Source: Kaistella gelatinilytica
GTDB taxonomy: Bacteria > Bacteroidota > Bacteroidia > Flavobacteriales > Weeksellaceae
Direction: 5' to 3'
Length of the DNA stretch: 64,000 nt
NCBI RefSeq assembly: GCF_015679325.1
Contig: NZ_JADPVI010000001.1
Location: forward strand, 1,550,001-1,614,000
The translations under genes were made by a program, and so were the position numbers. The notes under the pieces are model-generated. The model was not told the DNA's origin, did no database searches, and worked only from the letters and a program-made list of their open reading frames with translations. Shown here piece by piece: positions 26,812-33,659 of the stretch (within the stretch, counting starts at the first letter, position 1; every line of letters starts with the position of its first letter).

Positions 26812-26885
26812 CCAGCCCGACTTGAACGGAGCTCTTCGACAGGCTCAGGATAAATTAAGGCGAAAAAAGCTGGCCAAAAAAAATA
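26812..26885. repeat. Extragenic repeat element copy 1 (gldB-gldC gap)
   Basis: The element starts CAGCCCGACTTGAACGGAGC, contains CTTCGACAGGCTCAG (26834-26848) and ends GCTGGCCAAAAAAAA. It shares this start, core and end with the copy at 33530-33658. It is spliced between two co-directional genes of one operon. Confidence 0.65.
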
Positions 26886-26893
26886 AAAATAAT

Positions 26894-27220
26894 ATGAAAA
26901 AGACTCAAATTACGATAGACATTGAACTGGATGAAAACAATGTTCCCGAAAAAATGACCTGGAATGCCGAAGATGGTGGCGTAGAAAAAGAAGAAACCAA
27001 AGCAACCATGATTTCCGTGTGGGATGATAAAAAAAAGGAAGCGTTGAGAATTGACCTCTGGACGAAAGATATGCCGGTTGATCAAATGAAAATGTTTCTT
27101 CACCAGATCCTGATTTCTATGGGAAATACTTACGAAAGAGCGACTGGCGAAGAGGATGTCGCATTCTGGCTGGAACAAATGGCAGAGGAATTTGCACAGA
27201 AAGCTGCGATTAAAATGTAA
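26894..27220 (+). CDS. gldC: Gliding motility protein GldC
   Basis: From the ATG at 26894, a 108-residue soluble protein starting MKKTQITIDIELDENN. The frame can be extended upstream to 26822, but that part is the repeat element and does not look like coding sequence. Family features are VPEKMTWNAEDGG, the KATMISVWDDKKKEALRIDLWTK core and MPVDQMKMFLHQILISMGNTYERATG. GldC stabilises or assists GldB in the gliding/T9SS machinery. It shares an operon with gldB. Confidence 0.92.
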   Translation: MKKTQITIDIELDENNVPEKMTWNAEDGGVEKEETKATMISVWDDKKKEALRIDLWTKDMPVDQMKMFLHQILISMGNTYERATGEEDVAFWLEQMAEEFAQKAAIKM

Positions 27221-27253
27221 CTCAGTTTTAAAAAAAAAGATAGTACAAAAAGA

Positions 27254-27286
27254 AAAACGTCGTTTCCAAATCGGAAACGACGTTTT
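27254..27286. terminator. Bidirectional terminator between gldC and the GLUG protein gene
   Basis: A perfect 14-bp stem: AAAACGTCGTTTCC (27254-27267) with GGAAACGACGTTTT (27273-27286), loop AAATC. Flanking A and T runs let it serve both convergent genes. Confidence 0.9.
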
Positions 27287-27305
27287 GTTTAACAAAAAAC
27301 TAAAC

Positions 27306-28760
27306 TTATTTTTTGATGAACTTATGACTGCTCATTTCACTTCCATTTTGAAGCACCAAGATATAATTTCCTTTTTCTAATTGAGAGAAATTTACTTTGC
27401 CATCATTTACAGCACCGGACTTAATCATTCTTCCAGAAAAATCCATCACTTTGTAAGTCATGTTTGTTTCTTTTGAATTAATGGTCATAAAGTCTGTTAC
27501 AACTGTTGGATAAACCTGAACTTTAGAACGTAGGGAACTGTTTGATGTTGCTAAAGCCTGTTCAAAATCAAGCGTTGGATAGCCATCATTTTTAGAAGCA
27601 TCAAAATACCAAACTGCCGTTGATCTTCCTGCATTCAAAGAAGTCGCAAGATTTTGAGTTTTCATTTGTTCTGAAGTCCACGCATTAATACCCGTCACTG
27701 GAGGTCCCATTAACATTCCGACAGGATCCAAAGGAGCGATGGTAAAATCATAATAAACATTTTGAGCTACGGTCTGCGCAACAAAACCGCCAAAACCGCC
27801 GCTGGCAAAAACATTATTTACCGTTCCTGTGGAATAAACATTGGTTGTGATCGCATTACTTTCAGGTCCACCATAAAAACCGCCTACTCTTTCTAAAGCA
27901 GCGTAAACATTTGAACGTGTGTAAGAATCTGAAATTTCGTTATTTCTGTTTGGTCCAAACGCCATGGTGCTATAACCTGCGAAACCACCGATAATATATT
28001 GTCCTGAAACGGTTCCTTTCGCATAAGTTTTTGTGATAGAAGTTTTATCCCAAACCGTTCCAACAATCCCACCAACTTGGTTTACACCGCTCACATCACC
28101 TTCCGCAGAAGAATTACTGATGCTGGAATTGGTTAGAAGACCACCAACTAAACCACCAATATTAAAATCGGTTCCGGAAATATTTACGTTTTTTGCGTGG
28201 CAGTTATTCATTGTACTGTTGGTGGATAGATTCCCCACAATACTTCCAACGGTGTCGTGTCCGGAAACGGTAACATTTTCTGCTGTAAGATTATCGATTT
28301 TTCCATTAAACATTTGACCTACAAATCCAACGAAATCTCCTGCCGGAAGATTGATCTGAACATTCAGAATTTTCTTGTTATTTCCTTTAATAATTCCAGA
28401 GAAAGGAAACTGATAGCCTTTTCCGATCGGCATCCAAAGGTGCGCACCAAAATCCATATCATTTCCGAAAATCACGGTCTTACCTGCAAATGAGTTTCCT
28501 GCATTTACAATTTTCGCAAGTCCTGCAACTTGAGCAGGTATTGTAAGGGTAAATTCTGTATCAGTTGCATTGTACCAACTTTCATCTGCATTATCCTGCC
28601 ATGAAGTAGTAGGAGCTTTTAGAAAAAATGCTGCGTTAGACGGAGCAACAGATCTTAAGAAGGTTACTTTTTCCCCCTCGTTCGGAGCTTTAATTAACTG
28701 GGCAGAAACGCCATGACCTGAAGCGGCAAAAAGCGCTAAAAGGATAATTCTTTTTTTCAT
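27306..28760 (-). CDS. GLUG-repeat protein with T9SS sorting domain
   Basis: A 484-residue exported protein. The signal peptide ends near residue 20 (VSAQ). From about 100 to 340 it carries GLUG-type repeats (SIVGNLSTNSTMNN, GGLVGGLLTNSSISN, VGGIVGTVWD, IGGFAGYS), a beta-solenoid common in adhesins. The final 75 residues are a T9SS sorting domain (VQVYPTVVTDFMTIN to MSSHKFIKK). It is likely a surface adhesin or structural protein. Partner unknown. Confidence 0.87.
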   Translation of the reverse strand: MKKRIILLALFAASGHGVSAQLIKAPNEGEKVTFLRSVAPSNAAFFLKAPTTSWQDNADESWYNATDTEFTLTIPAQVAGLAKIVNAGNSFAGKTVIFGNDMDFGAHLWMPIGKGYQFPFSGIIKGNNKKILNVQINLPAGDFVGFVGQMFNGKIDNLTAENVTVSGHDTVGSIVGNLSTNSTMNNCHAKNVNISGTDFNIGGLVGGLLTNSSISNSSAEGDVSGVNQVGGIVGTVWDKTSITKTYAKGTVSGQYIIGGFAGYSTMAFGPNRNNEISDSYTRSNVYAALERVGGFYGGPESNAITTNVYSTGTVNNVFASGGFGGFVAQTVAQNVYYDFTIAPLDPVGMLMGPPVTGINAWTSEQMKTQNLATSLNAGRSTAVWYFDASKNDGYPTLDFEQALATSNSSLRSKVQVYPTVVTDFMTINSKETNMTYKVMDFSGRMIKSGAVNDGKVNFSQLEKGNYILVLQNGSEMSSHKFIKK

Positions 28761-28918
28761 AAAACTTTTTTAAATTAGATGCATAAATACAAACTTTTGA
28801 TACTTTTTACACAGCAAAAACATTTAAAAGCTTTTGAAATTCGTGAATTTTGCAAAAACAAAAATTGAAAATCGCCTATTTAAGGCCTTTTCAGATTTTA
28901 AGAAAGAATAAGCTTTCG

Positions 28919-28926
28919 TATCTTTG
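28919..28926 (+). promoter_or_regulatory. -7 promoter box of the Cys/Met PLP enzyme gene
   Basis: TATCTTTG is a perfect TAnnTTTG match 31 bases upstream of the start codon. TTTT at 28896-28899 stands 19 bases upstream as a degenerate -33. Confidence 0.5.
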
Positions 28927-28957
28927 TCCTTTATAAATAAATCTAATTTTCACAATA

Positions 28958-30097
28958 ATGAATTTTAATACCAAAGTAATTCACGGTGGGCAACACCACG
29001 AATCAGCAACAGGATCTGTAAATGTTCCTGTATTTTTAACTTCCACATTCGCACAGAAATCTCCGGGAATTCATTCCGGATATGAATATTCCAGAGCAGC
29101 AAATCCGACAAGACAAGCTTTGGAAGATAGTTTAGCCTCCATCGAAAATGGAGCAAGAGGTTTGGCTTTCGGTTCTGGTTTGGCAGCGATCGACTGTGTT
29201 TTAAAATTATTAAATCCAGGTGATGAAGTTGTTGCAGTTGATGATCTGTACGGCGGAACTTACAGAATGTTCACCAGATTATTTGAAAAATATCAGTTGA
29301 AATTTACGTTTGTGAGTTTTGATGATGTTTCAAAAATTTCAGACGTGATCACTGACAAAACAAAGTTGATCTGGCTGGAAACTCCGACCAATCCTTTGAT
29401 GAAACTGGTTGATATCAAAGCAGTCACCGATTTGGTAAAAGGAAAAGATATTATGGTTGCGGTAGATAATACTTTCGCATCTCCTTATATTCAGCGTCCA
29501 ATTGATTTGGGAGCAGATATTGTGATGCATTCAGCGACGAAATATTTAGGCGGACATTCCGATGTTATTGCCGGAGCTTTAGTTGCAAATACTGCAGAAT
29601 TAGGAGAAAAATTACACTTCATCCAGTTTGCAAGCGGCGGAATTTTAGGACCTCACGATTCTTATTTGGTTTTAAGAGGAATTAAAACTTTGGCTTTAAG
29701 AATGCAGCGACATTCTCAAAATGGTTTAGAAGTAGCGAAATATTTAGAAAGTCATCCTGCAATCGATAAAGTTTTTTATCCGGGATTAAAATCTCATCCA
29801 CAATACGAATTGGCTCAAAAACAAATGAGAGAACCGGGCGGAATGGTTTCTTTCACCTTTAAATCTGGAAAAAAAGAAGATGCCATCAAGTTTTTAGAAA
29901 AATTAAAAGTGTTCACTTTAGCTGAATCTTTGGGCGGCGTAGAATCTTTGGCGAATCATCCAGCTTTGATGACACACGCATCTATTCCTGCAGAAAAACG
30001 TGCAGAATTAGGAATTACCGATGATTTGGTAAGACTAAGTGTTGGGATTGAAGACCAGGAAGATTTGATCGCAGATTTAGAAAAAGCGTTCGGTTAA
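28958..30097 (+). CDS. Cystathionine gamma-synthase/gamma-lyase family PLP enzyme
   Basis: A 379-residue enzyme of the Cys/Met-metabolism PLP family. The PLP lysine lies in HSATKYLGGHSDVIAG, preceded by the Asp of VAVDNTFASPYIQRP that pairs with the PLP ring. SGGILGPHDSYLVLRGIKTL and ESLGGVESLANHPALMTH complete the family pattern. It makes or breaks cystathionine in the cysteine-methionine exchange. MetB, MetC and CGL cannot be told apart safely from sequence alone. Confidence 0.92.
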   Translation: MNFNTKVIHGGQHHESATGSVNVPVFLTSTFAQKSPGIHSGYEYSRAANPTRQALEDSLASIENGARGLAFGSGLAAIDCVLKLLNPGDEVVAVDDLYGGTYRMFTRLFEKYQLKFTFVSFDDVSKISDVITDKTKLIWLETPTNPLMKLVDIKAVTDLVKGKDIMVAVDNTFASPYIQRPIDLGADIVMHSATKYLGGHSDVIAGALVANTAELGEKLHFIQFASGGILGPHDSYLVLRGIKTLALRMQRHSQNGLEVAKYLESHPAIDKVFYPGLKSHPQYELAQKQMREPGGMVSFTFKSGKKEDAIKFLEKLKVFTLAESLGGVESLANHPALMTHASIPAEKRAELGITDDLVRLSVGIEDQEDLIADLEKAFG

Positions 30098-30119
30098 TCA
30101 AAAAATACTTTAAAATAAT

Positions 30120-30155
30120 AACCTTCAAGTTTCGAAAAGCTTGAAGGTTTTTTTA
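30120..30155 (+). terminator. Terminator after the Cys/Met PLP enzyme gene
   Basis: AACCTTCAAG (30120-30129) pairs with CTTGAAGGTT (30140-30149), followed by TTTTTTAT. It lies 23 bases past the stop codon. Confidence 0.88.
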
Positions 30156-30166
30156 TACTTTTGAAT

Positions 30167-30673
30167 ATGACAGAATTTCAAAAATATATTCAAAGATATC
30201 TCGATCTTATTCCGAGTGCGAATTGGTTGGATGAATTGAAAAATTCGGGAGAAAAAACGCTGAAAACTTATACAAATCTTTCAGAAGAACAATCTAATTT
30301 CGCTTATGCAGCAGGAAAATGGACGTTGAAAGAATTGCTTCAACATTTGATCGATGCAGAACGAATTTTCATTTATCGTGCCTTAAGATTTTCCAGAAAT
30401 GACCAAACCGAACTTTCCGGTTGGGATGAAGAATTATACGCGAAAGAATATTTTCTGGATGAAGTTTCTTTGAAAAATTTAATGGAAGAATTTGACTTTT
30501 TGAGGAGATCTAATATGTTATTTTTCAGCAATTTAAATAACGAATTCTTTTCCAGAGAAGGTGTTGCAAATGGAAATGAAATTTCTGTGGAAACTTTGGG
30601 GAAATTAATTGTTGGTCATAATATTCATCATTTGAATATTATTAAGGAAAGATATTTAATTCATTTAAGGTGA
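30167..30673 (+). CDS. DinB-superfamily protein
   Basis: From the ATG at 30167 this is a 168-residue four-helix metal-binding protein. The three DinB histidines are visible: LLQHLIDAERIF (about 60), HNIHHLN near 153 supplies the others. The family includes bacillithiol- or mycothiol-dependent transferases and uncharacterised stress proteins; the substrate is unknown. TACTTTTG (30156-30163), a perfect -7 box, ends only 3 bases before the ATG, so the mRNA may be leaderless. Confidence 0.85.
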   Translation: MTEFQKYIQRYLDLIPSANWLDELKNSGEKTLKTYTNLSEEQSNFAYAAGKWTLKELLQHLIDAERIFIYRALRFSRNDQTELSGWDEELYAKEYFLDEVSLKNLMEEFDFLRRSNMLFFSNLNNEFFSREGVANGNEISVETLGKLIVGHNIHHLNIIKERYLIHLR

Positions 30674-30707
30674 TATTCTTTATAAAATCAAATTAAAAAA
30701 TCAATAG

Positions 30708-30730
30708 AAACGGGCTTTAGCCCGTTTTTT
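30708..30730 (+). terminator. Terminator after the DinB gene
   Basis: AAACGGGC-ttta-GCCCGTTT (30708-30727) followed by a T run. A second, weaker hairpin TTGGC-ttta-GCCAA follows at 30746-30759. Confidence 0.85.
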
Positions 30731-30804
30731 TATAAAACAATTCCATTGGCTTTAGCCAAAACTTAAAAAAGAATTAATTTTACAACTAATAAAAATAGCA
30801 AAAA

Positions 30805-31182
30805 ATGAATTGTCCTTGTTGCTCCGGAAAATCTTACGAAGAATGTTGCAAACCTTTCCACATCGGGGAAAAACACGCTCCAACCTCGGAAGCTTTGATG
30901 CGTTCCAGATTTTCTGCATTTGCAATTCCCAATGGAAACTATTTAATGGAAACAACTTTACCAGCAACTCGAAAATTTCACAACAAAGAAGATCTGCAAG
31001 AATGGGGCGAAATTAATGAATGGACAAAACTGGAAATCATCCAAAAACCAACTTTAAAACAAGTTGAATTTAAGGCATATTATAAAGATGAAAAAGGAAA
31101 AATGCAGCTACACCACGAACTTTCAGATTTTGAAAAAATAGATAATCGATGGTATTACGTTTCCGGTAAATTTTTGGACTAG
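30805..31182 (+). CDS. YchJ-family SEC-C-motif protein
   Basis: A 125-residue protein. CPCCSGKSYEECC (residues 3-15) is the zinc-binding SEC-C cluster at the N-terminus, and ALMRSRFSAFAI followed by the NTF2-like C-terminal domain completes the YchJ (UPF0225) pattern. The biochemical role is unknown. It lies alone after a terminator. Confidence 0.88.
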   Translation: MNCPCCSGKSYEECCKPFHIGEKHAPTSEALMRSRFSAFAIPNGNYLMETTLPATRKFHNKEDLQEWGEINEWTKLEIIQKPTLKQVEFKAYYKDEKGKMQLHHELSDFEKIDNRWYYVSGKFLD

Positions 31183-31195
31183 AATTTAAAACCAC

Positions 31196-31218
31196 AAAAG
31201 GCACAAAACCTTTTTTTT
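31196..31218 (+). terminator. Weak terminator after the YchJ gene
   Basis: AAAAGG-cacaaaa-CCTTTT followed by four T. Short AT-rich stem, 14 bases past the stop codon. Confidence 0.45.
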
Positions 31219-31283
31219 AGAAATAGAATTACAAGTTTAAAATTGATTACATCAAAAAACTCATTCATTTGTTGTAAGTAAAA

Positions 31284-31529
31284 CTAGAAATTTTGCTCGT
31301 TCTGTTTTTTCTTCCGCAAAACGTAAACGTACAAACTTTCAACTTTCGCTCTCGCCCAATCTGTTTTCCGCAAAAATTTCAAAGATGATTTGATGCTCGG
31401 ATTATCGGTAAAACATTTGATATTGATTTGCTTTCCCAACTCTTCAAAACCATCGTAATAATCGACCAATTCTTCTAAAATGGTATCGAGGCGCTTTCCG
31501 TGAAGTGGATCCATTGCTTTTTCGTACAT
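31284..31529 (-). CDS. VF530-family DNA-binding protein
   Basis: From the ATG at 31529, an 81-residue protein beginning MYEKAMDPLHGKRLDTIL; a longer frame from 31598 adds residues that do not fit the family. The conserved stretch DPLHGKRLD...LEELVDYYDGFEELG...NPSIKSSLKFLRKTDWARAKVE (spacing omitted) identifies the VF530 (DUF2132) family, small helical proteins proposed to bind DNA. It starts 73 bases after the flavin monooxygenase gene on the same strand. Confidence 0.88.
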   Translation of the reverse strand: MYEKAMDPLHGKRLDTILEELVDYYDGFEELGKQINIKCFTDNPSIKSSLKFLRKTDWARAKVESLYVYVLRKKKQNEQNF

Positions 31530-31602
31530 AATTGGTAAAATTAAGTAATTCGAATGTAAAGCAGAAAAAAATTCCACCGAAAAATTTCGATGGAACAATA
31601 AA

Positions 31603-32622
31603 TTATCTTATTTCTGACGCTATTTTTTCTCCAAATAATTCGATGGATTTTGACATCACGTCATTTTCCGGCGCTCCAACATCCATATGACCGATAAATC
31701 GGGTAATTCCGAAAATCTCTTTCATGTAATTGATTTTGTCAGCAACTTCATTTGTATTTCCGATGAATAATGCTCCATCTTTTGCTTTTCCGCCTTCATA
31801 CTGCATTTTGGTGTACGGCGACCAACCTCTTGTTGCACCGATTCGATCCATTTGAGATTTATAATTATGAAAATAGCCTTCGATCACATTTTGATCGTCG
31901 CTTACAAAAGTATGAGAATGAATTGCGATCTGCATTTCTGCTTCGTTGTGACCGGCTGCAAGATATTCCTGTTTATAGAAATCGATTAAACTTTTGAACT
32001 GAATTGGCATTCCACCAATAATTGCAACAACTAAAGGCATTCCTAATTTTGCAGCACTTAAAACAGATTGTGGCGTTCCACCAACTGCCCTCCAAATTGG
32101 AAGTTTTCGATTATTTTTTGCTCTAGGATAAACAGTTTGATTGTCCATTGACGCACGGAGTTTTCCTTTCCAGGAAACGTTTTCTTCTGAATTTATTTTC
32201 AGCAATAAATCTAATTTCTCCTCAAAAAGCTGTTCGTAATCATTCAAAGAATATCCATACAAAGGAAAAGATTCGATAAAACTTCCACGACCGACGAAAA
32301 TCTCGGCTCTTCCGTCGGAAATTAAATCTAAAGTAGCAAAATCCTCATATACTTTCACCGGTTCTGAGGAACTTAAAACCGTGACGCCACTTGCCAATTT
32401 TATATTCTTCGTAATGGTTGCTGCAGCTGCTAAAATCATCTCAGGAGACGAAACCGCATAATCAGCACGGTGATGTTCTCCCATTGCAAAAACATCGATT
32501 CCGACCTCATCCATTAATTTGATCTGTTGAATAATTTCACGGATTTTAATTCCTGCGTCTTTGTGTTTTCCTGTAGTTTGGTCGAAAGCGAGATCACCAA
32601 ACATTCCTATTCCTAATTCCAT
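31603..32622 (-). CDS. LLM-class flavin-dependent oxidoreductase
   Basis: A 339-residue luciferase-like TIM barrel. MELGIGMFGD opens the first strand, FAMGEHHRADYAVSSP is the flavin-site signature near residue 46, and ITKNIKLASGVTVLSSSEPVKV and EIFVGRGSF follow at expected places. It should use FMNH2 and O2 on an unknown substrate. Its neighbours give no pathway clue. Confidence 0.88.
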   Translation of the reverse strand: MELGIGMFGDLAFDQTTGKHKDAGIKIREIIQQIKLMDEVGIDVFAMGEHHRADYAVSSPEMILAAAATITKNIKLASGVTVLSSSEPVKVYEDFATLDLISDGRAEIFVGRGSFIESFPLYGYSLNDYEQLFEEKLDLLLKINSEENVSWKGKLRASMDNQTVYPRAKNNRKLPIWRAVGGTPQSVLSAAKLGMPLVVAIIGGMPIQFKSLIDFYKQEYLAAGHNEAEMQIAIHSHTFVSDDQNVIEGYFHNYKSQMDRIGATRGWSPYTKMQYEGGKAKDGALFIGNTNEVADKINYMKEIFGITRFIGHMDVGAPENDVMSKSIELFGEKIASEIR

Positions 32623-32644
32623 TTTATTACCATTTTTGATAGCG

Positions 32645-32652
32645 CAAAATTA
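32645..32652 (-). promoter_or_regulatory. -7 promoter box of the flavin monooxygenase gene
   Basis: The minus strand reads TAATTTTG, a perfect TAnnTTTG match, 22 bases upstream of the start codon. Confidence 0.45.
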
Positions 32653-32720
32653 AGGAAATCGATATTTAAAAGCATTGATCAATGATAAGAACATCTGTTC
32701 AAATACTTTCTATTTTTAAT

Positions 32721-32728
32721 TACTTTTG
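32721..32728 (+). promoter_or_regulatory. -7 promoter box of the threonylcarbamoyl-AMP synthase gene
   Basis: TACTTTTG is a perfect TAnnTTTG match 38 bases upstream of the ATG at 32767. Confidence 0.45.
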
Positions 32729-32766
32729 CATGGACAAATTGTCTTTGAAAAATATTTAAACAATTC

Positions 32767-33315
32767 ATGGAAAAAATCATAGAAACATTGCAATCCGGCG
32801 GAACTATTCTTTACCCGACCGACACCATTTGGGGAATTGGTTGCGACGCGACAAATGTTGAGGCCATCAACAAAATTTTTGAAATTAAAAAGCGAGATAA
32901 AAATAAATCGATGATTATTCTGGTAGAATCAGCGAAACGTTTGCAGGATCTGGTTGAAGTTCCTGAAATGGCGTGGGAAATTATGGATCTGTCAGAAAAA
33001 CCCGTGACTTTAATTTATGATAATCCGAAAGGTTTGCCAAAAGAAATATTAGCGGAAGACGGCAGCATCGGAATTCGGATGGTCGACGATCTGTTCCTGA
33101 AAAAAATAATTACCAAACTGAACAAACCCTTGGTTTCGACCTCAGCAAATTTTAGCGGAGAAAAATCACCGATGAAATTTTCGGATATTTCGCAGGATAT
33201 TGTTCGAGCAGTAGATTTTGTAGTGGAAGAAAATCATGATAAAGTTTCAGAGTTTTCGGGTTCTTCGGTTATTAGAATTTGGAATGACGGAAGAATTAAA
33301 GTGCTGCGGGAGTAA
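32767..33315 (+). CDS. L-threonylcarbamoyladenylate synthase (TsaC/YrdC type)
   Basis: A 182-residue single YrdC domain. YPTDTIWGIGCDATN (residues 17-31) is the nucleotide-site signature; KKRDKNKSMIILVES and TSANFSGEKSP complete the pattern. It makes the threonylcarbamoyl-AMP used for the t6A tRNA modification. It lacks the extra C-terminal Sua5 domain, as in TsaC. An YciO-type paralogue is the alternative. Confidence 0.9.
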   Translation: MEKIIETLQSGGTILYPTDTIWGIGCDATNVEAINKIFEIKKRDKNKSMIILVESAKRLQDLVEVPEMAWEIMDLSEKPVTLIYDNPKGLPKEILAEDGSIGIRMVDDLFLKKIITKLNKPLVSTSANFSGEKSPMKFSDISQDIVRAVDFVVEENHDKVSEFSGSSVIRIWNDGRIKVLRE

Positions 33316-33468
33316 CTTTTTAAACCACAAACGGCGTAAATAATTTTGACAAATTTTTCAGACAAATACTTACAGAGATAATATAAATAAGTTAACAAAA
33401 TATTCAAAGGTGTTAAGTCTTAGATTTTCTTTTTGGACTTTCATACATCACATCTAGAAAATTATTAA

Positions 33469-33500
33469 AAAAATTCCAGGAAATGTTTCCTGGAATTTTT
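33469..33500. terminator. Terminator after the threonylcarbamoyl-AMP synthase gene
   Basis: AAAAATTCCAGGAAA (33469-33483) pairs perfectly with TTTCCTGGAATTTTT (33486-33500). It is 153 bases past the stop. The stretch before it (33316-33468) is AT-rich with no ORF I trust. Confidence 0.82.
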
Positions 33501-33529
33501 GTTTTACTGAATCTTAATTCTGTGCGAAA

Positions 33530-33658
33530 CTTGCAGCCCGACCTGAGTGAAGCTCTTTTTAGTTGTTGACTGAGCTTGTCGAAGTCAGCAACTAAAAAAG
33601 CGGGAATACTTCGACAAGCTCAGTATTAATTCCAGGCGGAATTGTCTGCCCAAAAAAA
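33530..33658. repeat. Extragenic repeat element copy 2 with internal 16-bp hairpin
   Basis: Starts CAGCCCGACCTGAGTGAAGC, ends CTGCCCAAAAAAAA against the DPP-IV gene stop. Inside, 33556-33571 pairs with 33583-33598 (16 bp, one G-U) around an 11-base loop. The 15-mer CTGAGCTTGTCGAAG occurs at 33570-33584 and its inverse at 33609-33623. Related to the copy at 26812-26885. Confidence 0.72.
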
Positions 33659-33659
33659 A

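Noticed and set aside
26855-27295. 146-codon minus-strand frame
   Set aside because: Antisense to gldC and running through its terminator.
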